A DNA stretch of 64,000 bases from [Ruminococcus] lactaris ATCC 29176 (GCF_025152405.1 NZ_CP102292.1:2542001-2606000), one strand, 5' to 3'. Shown: positions 26,110-35,313, counted from the stretch's first letter. The notes: a model not told the origin generated them from the letters alone. Program-made: numbers and translations.

Positions 26110-27020
26110 CAGAAGCCATTTATCTCGAGGTGTCTGAGAAGACGGAAGCTGCCAAAAAGGCTGGACGCCGGGTTTCCGTCTCCGGAATGTTGAAACTTCT
26201 AGGTGTCTCACGCTCAGGATATCAAGCATGGCTCCACCACATACCTTCCAATACGGAAAAACGTCGTGAAGCTGTAAAATCAAAGATAAAGGATATTTAT
26301 GAAAACTCCAGGCAGAACTACGGTGCCCCAAAAATCACTGTAGAACTGCGAAAAACCGGTGAAGTTATTTCAGAAAGAACCGTTGGTACATATATGCACC
26401 AAATGGGAATCCGTGCTCAATGGAGCAAGCCTTGGACAATTACCACAAAAGATTCTGATTTCAGCACCGAATTACAAAATATCCTTGATGAACAGTTTAA
26501 TCCTGACCGTCCGAATGCTGTCTGGTGTTCGGATATCACCTATATCTGGACGATAGATGGATTTGTCTATCTGACCAGCATTATGGATTTATTTTCCAGA
26601 AAAATCATTGCATGGACACTTTCAGAAACACTGGAGGTATCCTGTGTGATTGATACTATAAATAAAGCTAAAGCCCGCCGAAATATCGATCAGCCACTTA
26701 TTATTCACTCTGATCGTGGCAGCCAGTACGTTGCAAAAGAATATATAAAAGCAACAGAGCATATGAAACGTAGTTATTCAAAGAAAGCATTTCCATGGGA
26801 TAATGCATGCATTGAATCCTTTCATTCTATTATCAAGCGTGAATGGCTCAATCGCTTTAAAATCCGCGATCACAAGCAAGCATACCGGTTGATTTTCGAA
26901 TATCTGGAAGCTTTTTACAACACGAAACGAATTCACAGTCATTGCGACTACATGTCACCGGATGAATTCGAGCGGGTGTATGAAAGAACACATACGGAGG
27001 CGGAACTTCTGGCAGGTTAA
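26106..27020 (+). CDS. IS3-family transposase OrfB (DDE integrase core)
   Basis: 304 residues. HTH_21-like N-terminal region (MLKLLGVSRSGYQAWL), then the rve integrase core with the DDE triad: Asp in WCSDITYI, Asp in IIHSDRGSQY, Glu in NACIESFHS. The ending YNTKRIHSHCDYMSPDEFE is the usual IS3 tail (YN-xR-H-x-MTP). It overlaps OrfA by four bases (ATGA). All catalytic residues are present, so the element is probably active or was until recently. Confidence 0.95.
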   Translation: MTEAIYLEVSEKTEAAKKAGRRVSVSGMLKLLGVSRSGYQAWLHHIPSNTEKRREAVKSKIKDIYENSRQNYGAPKITVELRKTGEVISERTVGTYMHQMGIRAQWSKPWTITTKDSDFSTELQNILDEQFNPDRPNAVWCSDITYIWTIDGFVYLTSIMDLFSRKIIAWTLSETLEVSCVIDTINKAKARRNIDQPLIIHSDRGSQYVAKEYIKATEHMKRSYSKKAFPWDNACIESFHSIIKREWLNRFKIRDHKQAYRLIFEYLEAFYNTKRIHSHCDYMSPDEFERVYERTHTEAELLAG

Positions 27021-27241
27021 AATGGGTAGAAATTTCTCATTTTAACTTGTACTAAATCTTGACATAGGACCAGCCATCATCTTCTGTGTCAGCCATATAT
27101 TTTCATCTTCGTAGTGCATTTCAATGCTATCTTCCTGCTCTCCGACAGAAGCAACGTAGGTAAGATATTCTGCTGCACTTGAACGAATGCTTATTTCATT
27201 TTTCTTTTTTGCCAACGCAACCACCTCCGATTATTTAGATT

Positions 27242-27260
27242 GTGTCACCACTGGTGACAC
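27242..27260. promoter_or_regulatory. 19-bp palindrome upstream of rhuM
   Basis: GTGTCACCA-C-TGGTGACAC, perfect 9-bp arms, about 27 nt before the rhuM start; on the plus strand it is followed by TTTTT. Either an operator in the rhuM promoter or a terminator for plus-strand transcription. Confidence 0.5.
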
Positions 27261-27295
27261 TTTTTAATACTAAATCACGAGTAAAAACTGGAAAC

Positions 27296-27486
27296 TTATA
27301 TCCCTAAAATATAAAATCCGTTATATGTTATAGCTTCTTCCATCCATGCAACCAGTTCTTCGTAATCCCTTGTTTTTTCAGAAATTACACGTTCCCTAAT
27401 GCCTTTTGCCAATGATGGACTATAGTAGTTGATACCATAGATATCTACAACACCTGTTTGTAAATTATTATAGATTGCGTCACATT
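27296..27486 (-). pseudogene. start-less open frame after the XRE gene
   Basis: A 62-residue frame with sensible amino-acid use (VDIYGINYYSPSLAKGIRER, then TRDYEELVAWMEEAITYNGF) begins right after the XRE stop but has no start codon; an overlapping ATG is followed at once by TGA. It looks like a gene whose start was frameshifted. Family not recognised; position suggests a partner of the XRE protein. Confidence 0.4.
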
Positions 27487-27699
27487 CTACACTTCACGTT
27501 TCACATAGGTCAGTTCAATATCGTATCCAAGAGCCTCCATCATTTTAATGAAAGTATTATTGACCACACCGTCCTGCTTTTTGATGATACGATTCACATA
27601 TGATTTGGTGGTCTGGATATCTTCCGCTATCTGTGCTTGAGTGGTGCCGTTCTCTATACACTTTACTTTTACATCTAACTCAATATTGTTTTTTACCAT
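27487..27699 (-). CDS. small XRE-type helix-turn-helix protein
   Basis: About 70 residues from the ATG at 27699 (MVKNNIELDVKVKC), which is 8 nt behind GAGAGG; a GTG three codons earlier is too close to that site. The core TTQAQIAEDIQTTKSYVNRIIKKQ is a Cro/CI-type helix-turn-helix, followed by FIKMMEALGYDIELTYVKRE. Such small regulators occur on mobile islands and in toxin-antitoxin-like pairs. It faces the PucR gene's 3' side and belongs to the scarred 23.7-27.8 kb segment. Confidence 0.75.
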   Translation of the reverse strand: MVKNNIELDVKVKCIENGTTQAQIAEDIQTTKSYVNRIIKKQDGVVNNTFIKMMEALGYDIELTYVKREV

Positions 27700-27814
27700 A
27701 CAGTCCACCTCTCCGTAACTTGTTTCACTTTTTAGATAACTTATTGTACTGCAAAATCCTCCGAATTACAATAGGTGTGCATAAACTGCCTATGAACTGT
27801 TAATTTATTTTCCT

Positions 27815-29032
27815 CTATATCTCCTCTATGTAAATATTGATCGCAAGATGTATAAACATATGATATTCCCGCAGATCGACGCCGGTAATCTCTTCAATTT
27901 TATTGATTCGATATAAAAATGAATTACGATGGATATGCAGTTGAGCCGCACTGTCAGACGTACTACATAAATTTCGGATATATACTTTCAATGTATCCAG
28001 AAAATCCGTTGAATGCTTTTTATCATATTCCCTGAGTTTTTCGATAACCGGAGATATGTAATTATTTCGCGGCATTTCATTTATCCGCGGCATCAAAATA
28101 GCCGGAAGATAATAATCTTTATAAAAATGGATTCGGCTATGCACGTCTAGTCTTTTTCCGATACACATAGCGTCTGCCGCCTGTATTTTATAATCTCCGA
28201 TATCAAGCAGATTTTCAAACGAGTTGCTGACACCACAGTGAGCGTTAAATTTGCACAAAAAAATATATAATTCATTAGAAGCCATCTGCGTCATTTTCGG
28301 AAGAAGACTATACTGTAATATATAAAGCACACGATCTTGGATCAAAAGCATCTGGTCGGAAAATAAGTTTTGAAAATATTTACTGATGTAAGACAGCACG
28401 TTCTTCTCAGAAGATGAATTCGTATTTACTGTAATAATGCGGTAAGGAGGTTTCGGAAAGAAACGACAGTTCTTCCGCCACAAGTCTAACTGTTTCTCCG
28501 ATACGATCCTACCGTTAAACAATTCATTGATAAATGTTTTAAGATAAACCGATTCCATGCTGTTTTCCGAAGTTTTCCCCTTTAACATAAGACTGCACGC
28601 TTCCTGGATAATGCTCATCGCCTTCATCCGTTCCTCCGTGATCTCCCCCTTTTTACATTGCATGACAACATAACCTTCTACGATATTGTTAATCTTTATA
28701 ACCCCTAAAATCTTCGGAAATTCTTCTGTCGCCGCTCCCCAGTCAACTATATAAGGTGCTTCCTTTTCATTTACCGACTGCATAATTCCATCAGTATATA
28801 ACTGCACGGTCATGTCCATATCATATCTTTTATGCTCTACAAGATAATCCCAGTAATAGTCACCTGTTTTATTTTTCGGAACAGCTCCGAGAAGATTGTA
28901 TGCAATATCCACGGCAAGGATCGGAACTCCCGTGATCTCATAAGATACATCCATTAATTCTTGCATCTTTCCGTGTGAAAGTGTCTGAAATAATCTCTGA
29001 TACAATGCCAAAAAATCAATTTTCTTTTCCAT
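27815..29032 (-). CDS. PucR/CdaR-type transcriptional regulator
   Basis: 405 residues. The C terminus carries the PucR helix-turn-helix: LKVYIRNLCSTSDSAAQLHI then HRNSFLYRINKIEEITGVDL. The N-terminal and central parts resemble a ligand-sensing GAF-like region (GVIKINNIVEGYVVMQCKKG) found in PucR/CdaR regulators of purine, sugar-diacid and aromatic catabolism. It is divergent from the SDR-OYE operon across a 297-bp spacer that holds a 16-bp palindrome, so it is the likely regulator of that operon, responding to its substrate. Confidence 0.85.
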   Translation of the reverse strand: MEKKIDFLALYQRLFQTLSHGKMQELMDVSYEITGVPILAVDIAYNLLGAVPKNKTGDYYWDYLVEHKRYDMDMTVQLYTDGIMQSVNEKEAPYIVDWGAATEEFPKILGVIKINNIVEGYVVMQCKKGEITEERMKAMSIIQEACSLMLKGKTSENSMESVYLKTFINELFNGRIVSEKQLDLWRKNCRFFPKPPYRIITVNTNSSSEKNVLSYISKYFQNLFSDQMLLIQDRVLYILQYSLLPKMTQMASNELYIFLCKFNAHCGVSNSFENLLDIGDYKIQAADAMCIGKRLDVHSRIHFYKDYYLPAILMPRINEMPRNNYISPVIEKLREYDKKHSTDFLDTLKVYIRNLCSTSDSAAQLHIHRNSFLYRINKIEEITGVDLREYHMFIHLAINIYIEEI

Positions 29033-29197
29033 GATGTCTTACTCCCTGTCAAAATGTATCGTCATTATAAACGTACGTTAAAACCGGATATCCCATTATC
29101 TCAATTCGTCAAGTTTACGGTTTCCTTATACGAACAAGCATATTATACTGCAAAATCAGGTAAAAAGCCTCGAATTTTGAGATTATTTTTTATATTA

Positions 29198-29213
29198 TTG
29201 TGCATTTGCACAA
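29198..29213. promoter_or_regulatory. palindrome between pucR-like gene and SDR operon
   Basis: TTGTGCA-TT-TGCACAA, perfect 7-bp arms, 165 nt before the regulator start and 117 nt before the SDR start. A shorter palindrome AACGTACGTT lies at 29070-29079. Candidate binding sites for the divergent regulator. Confidence 0.45.
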
Positions 29214-29329
29214 AAACCACTCTGCAATTTCAGGCAAGGATCTGATGAAAAGATTGTTAAAAAACTATACAATCAAGCTATAAAACAGACACGAAAGAAA
29301 TGTCATCGAAAATGAATAAGGAGGACAAA

Positions 29330-30100
29330 ATGAAAAATTACTTTGATTTAACAGGACAAACAGCTGTGGTAACAGGTGCATCCACAGGATTAGGCGTTCA
29401 GATGGCAAAGGCATTCGCAAGTCAGGGAGCAAATCTTGTATTGATCGCAAGACGTCAAAATCTGCTTGAAGAAAATGCAGCAGCCATCGAAGCAGAATTT
29501 GGTGTAGAGGTTCTTCCGTATACATGCGACATTACGGATACCGAGAAAGTAAAAGCAGCAGTGGCAGCCACTATGGAAAGATTCGGACGGGTAGATATAT
29601 TAGTCAATAACGCAGGAACAGGTGCGGTCGCTCCGGCAGTAGATATCACAGACGAACAATTCAACAACGAATTAAAAATCGATCTTTTCGGTTCATTCAT
29701 CTGTGCTCGTGAATATGCAAAAGAAATGATCAAAGCTCACTACGGACGTATTATCAATATTGCCTCTATGTACGGTCTTGTGGGAAATATGGCAGCAACA
29801 TGCGTGCCTTATCATGCTGCAAAAGGCGGCGTTGTCAATATGACAAGAGCTCTTGCTGCAGAATGGGGCAAGGAAGGAATCACAGTGAACTCTATCTGCC
29901 CGGGATATTTCATAACTCCGCTTACAAAAGAAACTCTTGACTCCGACTGGTTTACAGCATATGCAAAAGGGGCAATCCCTGTAGGGCGTTATGGAAATGA
30001 AGGAGAATTGGATACTTGTGCTCTGTTTCTTGCTTCTTCCGCTTCCTCATACGTAAACGGACAAAACATTGCTGTAGACGGAGGATATACAGCTATTTAA
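29330..30100 (+). CDS. short-chain dehydrogenase/reductase
   Basis: About 256 residues from the ATG at 29330, 5 nt behind AAGGAGG; an earlier in-frame ATG at 29300 lacks a site. Classical SDR: cofactor loop VVTGASTGLGVQMA, NNAG (VDILVNNAGTG), Ser in IINIASMYG, YHAAKGG catalytic Tyr-Lys, and the end VNGQNIAVDGGYTAI. The Arg after the second strand (ARRQ) favours NADP. Closest in style to gluconate 5-dehydrogenase/hydroxysteroid dehydrogenase-type SDRs. It is 72 nt upstream of an OYE-type reductase, so it probably oxidises or reduces a carbonyl in the same pathway. Confidence 0.88.
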   Translation: MKNYFDLTGQTAVVTGASTGLGVQMAKAFASQGANLVLIARRQNLLEENAAAIEAEFGVEVLPYTCDITDTEKVKAAVAATMERFGRVDILVNNAGTGAVAPAVDITDEQFNNELKIDLFGSFICAREYAKEMIKAHYGRIINIASMYGLVGNMAATCVPYHAAKGGVVNMTRALAAEWGKEGITVNSICPGYFITPLTKETLDSDWFTAYAKGAIPVGRYGNEGELDTCALFLASSASSYVNGQNIAVDGGYTAI

Positions 30101-30172
30101 TTATTTTTCGATCTTATACCGTTAAAAAAAACAGATATTTACAAAAAACATTTTAAAAAGGAGAAAACTACT

Positions 30173-32113
30173 ATGGGGTATGAAAGTTTATTTACACCTT
30201 TTAAAATCGGAAACATGGAAGTAAAAAACCGTATCGGTCTGTCTCCGATGGGAACAAACTCAGCATTTACTAACGGAAGAAAAGACGCCCAGGAAATCGA
30301 TTATTTCATTGAAAGAGCAAAAGGAGGAACCGGTATCCTTTATATGGGATGTCAAATGTTAAACGAGCAGATCGCACAAGGTTCTATGGAAGGTTATCTT
30401 GATACATATACAGTCCTTCCTTCTCTGACATCTGTGTGCGACGGATGCCACAGATACGGTGCTAAAATTGTTTGTCAGATCAGCCCTGGTACAGGACGAA
30501 ACGCATTTCCTGATACATTCGGAAACCCTCCGATCTCTGCATCAGCGCTTCCGTCTGTATTCAATCCCGACGTAATCTGCCACGCACTGACAAAAGAAGA
30601 AATCGCTCAGATGATGGAAGGATTCAAATTTGCCGCAGGCGTTGCAAGCGATGCCGGGTTTGACGCTATCGAAATCCATGCACACGCCGGATATCTGATC
30701 GATCAGTTTATGTCTCCTGTATGGAATAAAAGAACAGACGAATACGGCGGTTCTCCTGAAAATTGTGCACGCTTCCCGAAGGAAATCGTAGAAGCGATCA
30801 AAAGCGTAGTCGGTGACAGTATGCCTGTCATCTTCCGAATTTCTCTTGATCACAGATTTGAAGGCGGACGTACGTTGGAAGACAGCATGAAACTTTTAAA
30901 AGTTTTAGAAGCTGCAGGCGTAGATGCCTTTGACATCGACGCCGGATGTTATGAGACTTTGGATTATATCTTCCCTCCGTCTTATTTAGGAGAATCCTGT
31001 ATGTCTTATGTATGCGCAGAAGCAAGAAAAGCTGTCAGCGTACCGCTTATTAATGCCGGATCTCATAATCCTGATTCCGCAGTTGAATTGATCGAAAGCG
31101 GAAATGTTGACTTTGTAAACATGGGACGTGCATTGATTGCCGATCCGTATCTTCCTAACAAACTGATGACAGGACATCCCGAAGATGTCAGACCTTGCCT
31201 TCGCTGCAACGAATATTGTATCGGGCGCATTTGGAATAAACATACAAAACTTAGCTGTGCGATCAATCCACAGGCAATGGAAGAAGTTCGGTTTGAGATC
31301 AAAAAGACAGACTCCCCGAAAAATGTTGTCGTAATCGGCGGAGGTCCGGGCGGAATGGAAGCAGCCAGAGTTGCCGCAATAGAAGGGCACAAAGTGACCC
31401 TGTTCGAGAAAAACTCAAAACTCGGGGGAGTTATGGGGGATATCTGTACTGCAAAATTTAAAAATAATATTAAAAAACTCACAAAATGGTACACCGTACA
31501 GTTAGAAAAACTAGGCGTAGACGTCCGTCTAAATACAGAAATAACAGGCGATGAATCAATCCTTGAAGAATGCGACAACATCATTATCGGATGCGGTGCC
31601 GTTCCTGTTACTCCTCCTATTCCGGGAATTGACGGAAACAATGTCATATCGATCTTAGACGCACACCGAGATCCTTCCCTCATAAAAGGTGAAAAGATCG
31701 TAATCTGCGGCGGAGGAGCTTCCGGTCTTGACGGAGCACTCGAAATCGCTTCTGAAATGGGCAAGAAAGTAACAGTCGTAGAGATGCTGCCGGAATGTGG
31801 AAAAGACGTATTCTTTATTAATAAAATCACATTGTTTACCAAACTTGCTGAAAACGGCGTTGAACTTATGACTAACACAAAAGTCGTATCCATTGAAGAG
31901 AATGGTCTGACCGTCGAAAAGCAGGACAAAACAACAGAGACAGTTCTCGCCGACACAGTCATTTCCGCATTCGGAATGAAACCTGTTCTTACAACAGTAG
32001 ATGCTGTCAAAGCAAAATATCATCTCAAAACGAGAGTTGTCGGAGACAGCAATAAATTAGGTAAAATAGGCGAAGCTGTACGCGACGGTTTCTATGCGGC
32101 TACAAGTTTATAA
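30173..32113 (+). CDS. Old Yellow Enzyme / 2,4-dienoyl-CoA reductase family Fe-S flavoprotein
   Basis: 646 residues in the three-part layout of DCR, BaiCD and BaiH. FMN barrel (about 1-345, with EIHAHAGYLIDQFMSP and TDEYGGS), a [4Fe-4S] cysteine set C-x2-C-x3-C-x12-C (about 343-363, starting RPCLRC), then a Rossmann FAD/NAD domain with VVVIGGGPGGMEAA and VICGGGASGLDGALE. Known relatives reduce carbon-carbon double bonds conjugated to a carbonyl, including bile-acid and steroid enones. It shares an operon with the SDR and a divergent PucR-type regulator. The family call is strong; substrate (enoate, flavonoid, steroid or bile acid) is open. Confidence 0.9.
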   Translation: MGYESLFTPFKIGNMEVKNRIGLSPMGTNSAFTNGRKDAQEIDYFIERAKGGTGILYMGCQMLNEQIAQGSMEGYLDTYTVLPSLTSVCDGCHRYGAKIVCQISPGTGRNAFPDTFGNPPISASALPSVFNPDVICHALTKEEIAQMMEGFKFAAGVASDAGFDAIEIHAHAGYLIDQFMSPVWNKRTDEYGGSPENCARFPKEIVEAIKSVVGDSMPVIFRISLDHRFEGGRTLEDSMKLLKVLEAAGVDAFDIDAGCYETLDYIFPPSYLGESCMSYVCAEARKAVSVPLINAGSHNPDSAVELIESGNVDFVNMGRALIADPYLPNKLMTGHPEDVRPCLRCNEYCIGRIWNKHTKLSCAINPQAMEEVRFEIKKTDSPKNVVVIGGGPGGMEAARVAAIEGHKVTLFEKNSKLGGVMGDICTAKFKNNIKKLTKWYTVQLEKLGVDVRLNTEITGDESILEECDNIIIGCGAVPVTPPIPGIDGNNVISILDAHRDPSLIKGEKIVICGGGASGLDGALEIASEMGKKVTVVEMLPECGKDVFFINKITLFTKLAENGVELMTNTKVVSIEENGLTVEKQDKTTETVLADTVISAFGMKPVLTTVDAVKAKYHLKTRVVGDSNKLGKIGEAVRDGFYAATSL

Positions 32114-32189
32114 AAATCATAAATTTTTAAGGTAATCGTAAAATTTTAAACTGATCATGATTTTTTAAGATGATCGTAAATTCTTAATC

Positions 32190-32253
32190 TGTGGCAAGAA
32201 AAACACCCACACAGGAGCATTTCTACTCTTGCGTGGGTGTTCTTCTTGCCACA
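32190..32253. terminator. long hairpin after the OYE gene
   Basis: TGTGGCAAGAA / TTCTTGCCACA (11 bp) with inner AAACACCCAC / GTGGGTGTT. It lacks a T run, so it may be a processed or structural end, or the remnant of an inserted inverted repeat. Confidence 0.5.
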
Positions 32254-32373
32254 CTCTTTGAAGGTGTCACTCAAAAATTCTCGTTTTACGAAAATCCCTT
32301 TGTTGCACCGCCAAAAGCGAGGCTTTTCTACTGTCTGTGGGGTTTATTACAACCCTCTGTTCTTCTTTTCTGA

Positions 32374-35313
32374 TTATCTATTGTACTTTTTCTTCTTATT
32401 TATAACCATTGAGCCGCCACTGACAACCAGCAGAGCCATCCACAAAGCAAGATTTGCTGTATCGCTGGTCTTCGGACTCCTGGCAGACGTTCCAGCCTTG
32501 GTGCTGCTATTCGTTGTTGTATTTGGCTTTGTATTTCCCGGCTTGGTATTTCCTGGCTTTGTATTGCCCGGCTTCGTATCACCCGGTTTTGTATCTCCAG
32601 GTTTTGTATCTCCGTTGTTATCTTTAGCTTTTTCCCAAACAGCTACATAAGTAACATCTCCTGTTACTTTTTCAGCAACAGCCGGCTTCCAGCCTTTGAA
32701 GACATATCCTTCTCTTGTCGGTGTTCCCTTGAAAGCAGGTGTATCGACTCCCGACAAAAGATTTCCGTATACCTGATCTGCAAAGATTACTTCTTCATCC
32801 ACTCCGTCCGTATATCTGACGGTGTATTTGGTCTCCTCATCGTCTGCGATACCATTATTATTTTTATCTTCTCCCCACGTTGCTACATAGGTAACATCTC
32901 CTGTTACTTTTTCAGCAACAGCCGGCTTCCAGCCTTTGAAGACATATCCTTCTCTTGTCGGTGTTCCCTCAAATGCAGGTGTAGCCACTCCTGACAGAAG
33001 ATTTCCGTATACCTGATCCGCAAAGACTTCTCCGTCTACTCCGTCCGTATACGTAACCGTATATTTCGTTTCTTCGTTGTCGTCAATGCCGTTATTATTT
33101 TTATCTTCTCCCCACGTTGCTGCATAGGTCGCATCTCCTGTTACTTTTTCAGCAACAGCCGGCTCCCAGCCTTTGAAGACATATTCTTCTCTTGTCGGTG
33201 TTCCCTCAAATGCAGGTGTAGCCACTCCTGACAGAAGATTTCCGTATACCTGATCCGCAAAGACTTCTCCGTCTACTCCGTCTGTATACGTAACCGTATA
33301 TTTCGTTTCTTCGTTGTCATCAATGCCATTATTATTTTTATCTTTTCCCCACGTTGCTACATAGGTAACATCTCCTGTTACTTTTTCAGCAACAGACGGA
33401 TTCCAGTCTTTGAAGACATATCCTTCTCTTTTTGGTGTGCCCTTGAATGCAGGTGTATCGACTCCCGACAAAAGATTTCCGTATACCTGATCTGCAAAGA
33501 TTACTCCATCATTCACTCCGTCCGTATATCTGACGGTGTATTTGGTCTCCTCATCGTCTGCGATACCATTATTATTTTTATCTTCTCCCCATCTTGCTAC
33601 ATAGATCGCATTTCCTGTTACTGTTGCAGCAACAGCCGGATTCCAGCCTTTGAAGACATAGCCTGTTCTTGTCGGCGTTCCCTCAAATGCAGGTGTAGCC
33701 ACTCCTGACAGAAGATTTCCGTATACCTGATCTGCAAAGACTTCTTCTCCGTCTACTCCGTCTGTATACGTAACCGTATATTTCGTTTCTTCGTTGTCGT
33801 CAATGCCGTTATTATTTTTATCTTCTCCCCACGTTGCTACATAGGTCACATTTCCTGTTACTGTTGTGGCAACTTCCGGATTCCAGCCTTTGAAGACATA
33901 TCCTTCTCTTGTCGGCGTTCCCTCAAATGCAGGTGTAGCCACTCCTGACAGAAGATTTCCGTATACCTGATCCGCAAAGACTTCTTTTCCGTCTACTCCG
34001 TCCGTATATCTGACGGTGTATTTGGTCTCCTCATCGTCTGCGATACCATTATTATTTTTATCTTCTCCCCATCTTGCTACATAGGTCGCATTTCCTGTTA
34101 CTGTTGCAGCAACAGCCGGATTCCAGCCTTTGAAGACATATCCTTCTCTTGTCGGTGTTCCCTTGAAAGCAGGTGTATCGACTCCCGGCAAAAGATTTCC
34201 GTATACCTGATCTGCAAAGACTTCTTCTCCGTCTACTCCGTCTGTATACGTAACCGTATATTTCGTTTCTTCGTTATCGTCAATGCCATTATTATTTTTA
34301 TCTTCTCCCCACGTTGCTACATAGGTCGCATTTCCTGTTACTGTTGCAGCAACAGCCGGATTCCAGCCTTTAAATACATAACCTGTTCTTGTCGGTGTTC
34401 CGCCACTGAATGCCGGGGTAGCCACTCCTGACAGAAGATTTCCATGTACATCATCTGCGAAGACTTCTCCGTCTACTCCGTCCTTATACGTAACCGTATA
34501 TTTCGTTTCTTCGTTGTCGTCAATGCCATTATTATTTTTATCTTCTCCCCACGTTGCTACATAGGTCGCATTTCCTGTTACTGTTGCGGCGACTTCCGGA
34601 TTCCAGCCTTTGAAGACATAGCCTGTTCTTGTCGGTGTTCCGCCACTGAATGCCGGGGTAGCCACTCCTGACGAAAGATTTTCGTGTACATCATCTGCGA
34701 AGACTTCTTCGTCCTCAACTCCATCTGTGTAAGTAACAGTATAAGTAGTACTTTCATCCACGGTCTGAGTGATAGTAAAATGCAGAGTACGCCCCCCCCA
34801 ATTACTGGTATAGTTCCAGCCTATGGACGAATTTAATCTACTGAACTGATAGGCCAGATCAATATCAAACGTAGCTGTTCCGTTCGTCACACCATCGGTT
34901 GTCACCACCGTCTGATAACATTTATACGTTCCCGGCCAGCCCGAAAGCGTGCTTGATCCTTCACTACCTTCAATCCCCTCAAGGATATTGTTGGGATCGT
35001 TAATATTGCAAACGTAATATTTATAGGCTGAAGGAATGATCTGATAGGTATTATTGCCATACTGCCACTGGATAAGTGGTAACACCGTATGCGTCAACCT
35101 GGTTTTACTTTCTGTTGCACTACCGTTGACATTAACTTCACCGTAGTAAAGATTATCAGCACACGTTGGTTCCTCATACACTCTGTCAACTGTTACCTTG
35201 CCACTAACATCAATATTTGCTGCCAATGCAGTTGTTGGAAACATGGAAATTATCATACACAACAACACGAACAGCGAAAGGAATTGCTTTTTCATCTTCT
35301 TCATCTTCTTCAT
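32374..35313 (-). CDS. InlB-repeat cell-wall surface protein
   Basis: 979 residues from the ATG at 35313, which follows GGAGG by 7 nt (an earlier ATG lies inside that ribosome site region). Signal peptide: KKQFLSLFVLLCMIISMF up to TALAA. A unique N-terminal domain (about 35-195) precedes nine tandem units of about 79-81 residues, each an InlB/Listeria-Bacteroides-type beta repeat (KYTVTYTDGV ... GYVFKGW) ending in a calcium-loop-like DKNNNGIDDNEE. A KPG(D/N)T spacer repeated six times, then a sorting signal SPKTSD, a helix and KKKKYNR follow. It is therefore anchored by sortase, although the motif has Ser where Gly is usual. Probable adhesin or matrix protein. Confidence 0.88.
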   Translation of the reverse strand: MKKMKKMKKQFLSLFVLLCMIISMFPTTALAANIDVSGKVTVDRVYEEPTCADNLYYGEVNVNGSATESKTRLTHTVLPLIQWQYGNNTYQIIPSAYKYYVCNINDPNNILEGIEGSEGSSTLSGWPGTYKCYQTVVTTDGVTNGTATFDIDLAYQFSRLNSSIGWNYTSNWGGRTLHFTITQTVDESTTYTVTYTDGVEDEEVFADDVHENLSSGVATPAFSGGTPTRTGYVFKGWNPEVAATVTGNATYVATWGEDKNNNGIDDNEETKYTVTYKDGVDGEVFADDVHGNLLSGVATPAFSGGTPTRTGYVFKGWNPAVAATVTGNATYVATWGEDKNNNGIDDNEETKYTVTYTDGVDGEEVFADQVYGNLLPGVDTPAFKGTPTREGYVFKGWNPAVAATVTGNATYVARWGEDKNNNGIADDEETKYTVRYTDGVDGKEVFADQVYGNLLSGVATPAFEGTPTREGYVFKGWNPEVATTVTGNVTYVATWGEDKNNNGIDDNEETKYTVTYTDGVDGEEVFADQVYGNLLSGVATPAFEGTPTRTGYVFKGWNPAVAATVTGNAIYVARWGEDKNNNGIADDEETKYTVRYTDGVNDGVIFADQVYGNLLSGVDTPAFKGTPKREGYVFKDWNPSVAEKVTGDVTYVATWGKDKNNNGIDDNEETKYTVTYTDGVDGEVFADQVYGNLLSGVATPAFEGTPTREEYVFKGWEPAVAEKVTGDATYAATWGEDKNNNGIDDNEETKYTVTYTDGVDGEVFADQVYGNLLSGVATPAFEGTPTREGYVFKGWKPAVAEKVTGDVTYVATWGEDKNNNGIADDEETKYTVRYTDGVDEEVIFADQVYGNLLSGVDTPAFKGTPTREGYVFKGWKPAVAEKVTGDVTYVAVWEKAKDNNGDTKPGDTKPGDTKPGNTKPGNTKPGNTKPNTTTNSSTKAGTSARSPKTSDTANLALWMALLVVSGGSMVINKKKKYNR
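32637..34745. repeat. nine tandem ~240-bp coding repeats
   Basis: Nine units of about 237-243 bp in the surface protein gene, many over 85 percent alike by eye; some neighbouring units share long identical stretches. Copy number can change by recombination. Variation is concentrated at GEV/EEV/VIF and the N/K/E-P-A/E-V site. Confidence 0.9.

Larger units (their letters stand above)
25731..27072 (+). mobile_element. complete IS3-family insertion sequence (1342 bp)
   Basis: Ends TGGTGCTAG... and ...CCTAGGTTGA-like mirror: reading inward, both ends start TGGT(G/C)CTA and share TAGTACAAGT(C/T)AAAATGAG, an imperfect inverted repeat of about 39 bp. A 3-bp duplication GCC (25728-25730, 27073-27075) flanks it. 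Both transposase frames are intact. It interrupts rhuM. Confidence 0.9.
25313..27215 (-). pseudogene. rhuM-family gene split by an IS3-type element and fused at its 3' end
   Basis: The N-terminal part (27215 down to 27073) reads to NIWLTQKMMA; the C-terminal part (25730 down) reads TLYDVDVRTISDHIKKVYSD and then the RhuM core (SRQVQREVNHYNLQMIMAVGFKV is split by the length rule; WANGIVKDYTIKGWVMDDERL follows). Removing the IS and one copy of the GCC target duplication restores the frame MMATLYDVD exactly. The 3' end is also abnormal: after KITDIY the usual C-terminal domain is replaced by SLQYCPIC and stop, where it runs into a membrane gene. RhuM proteins are found on mobile islands and carry a Fic-like or DNA-related role that is poorly known. 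Confidence 0.85.

Noticed and set aside
32637-34745. Possible CRISPR array from regular repeats
   Set aside because: The repeat units are about 240 bp, lie in one reading frame and encode InlB-type domains; there are no short direct repeats with unique spacers and no cas genes.
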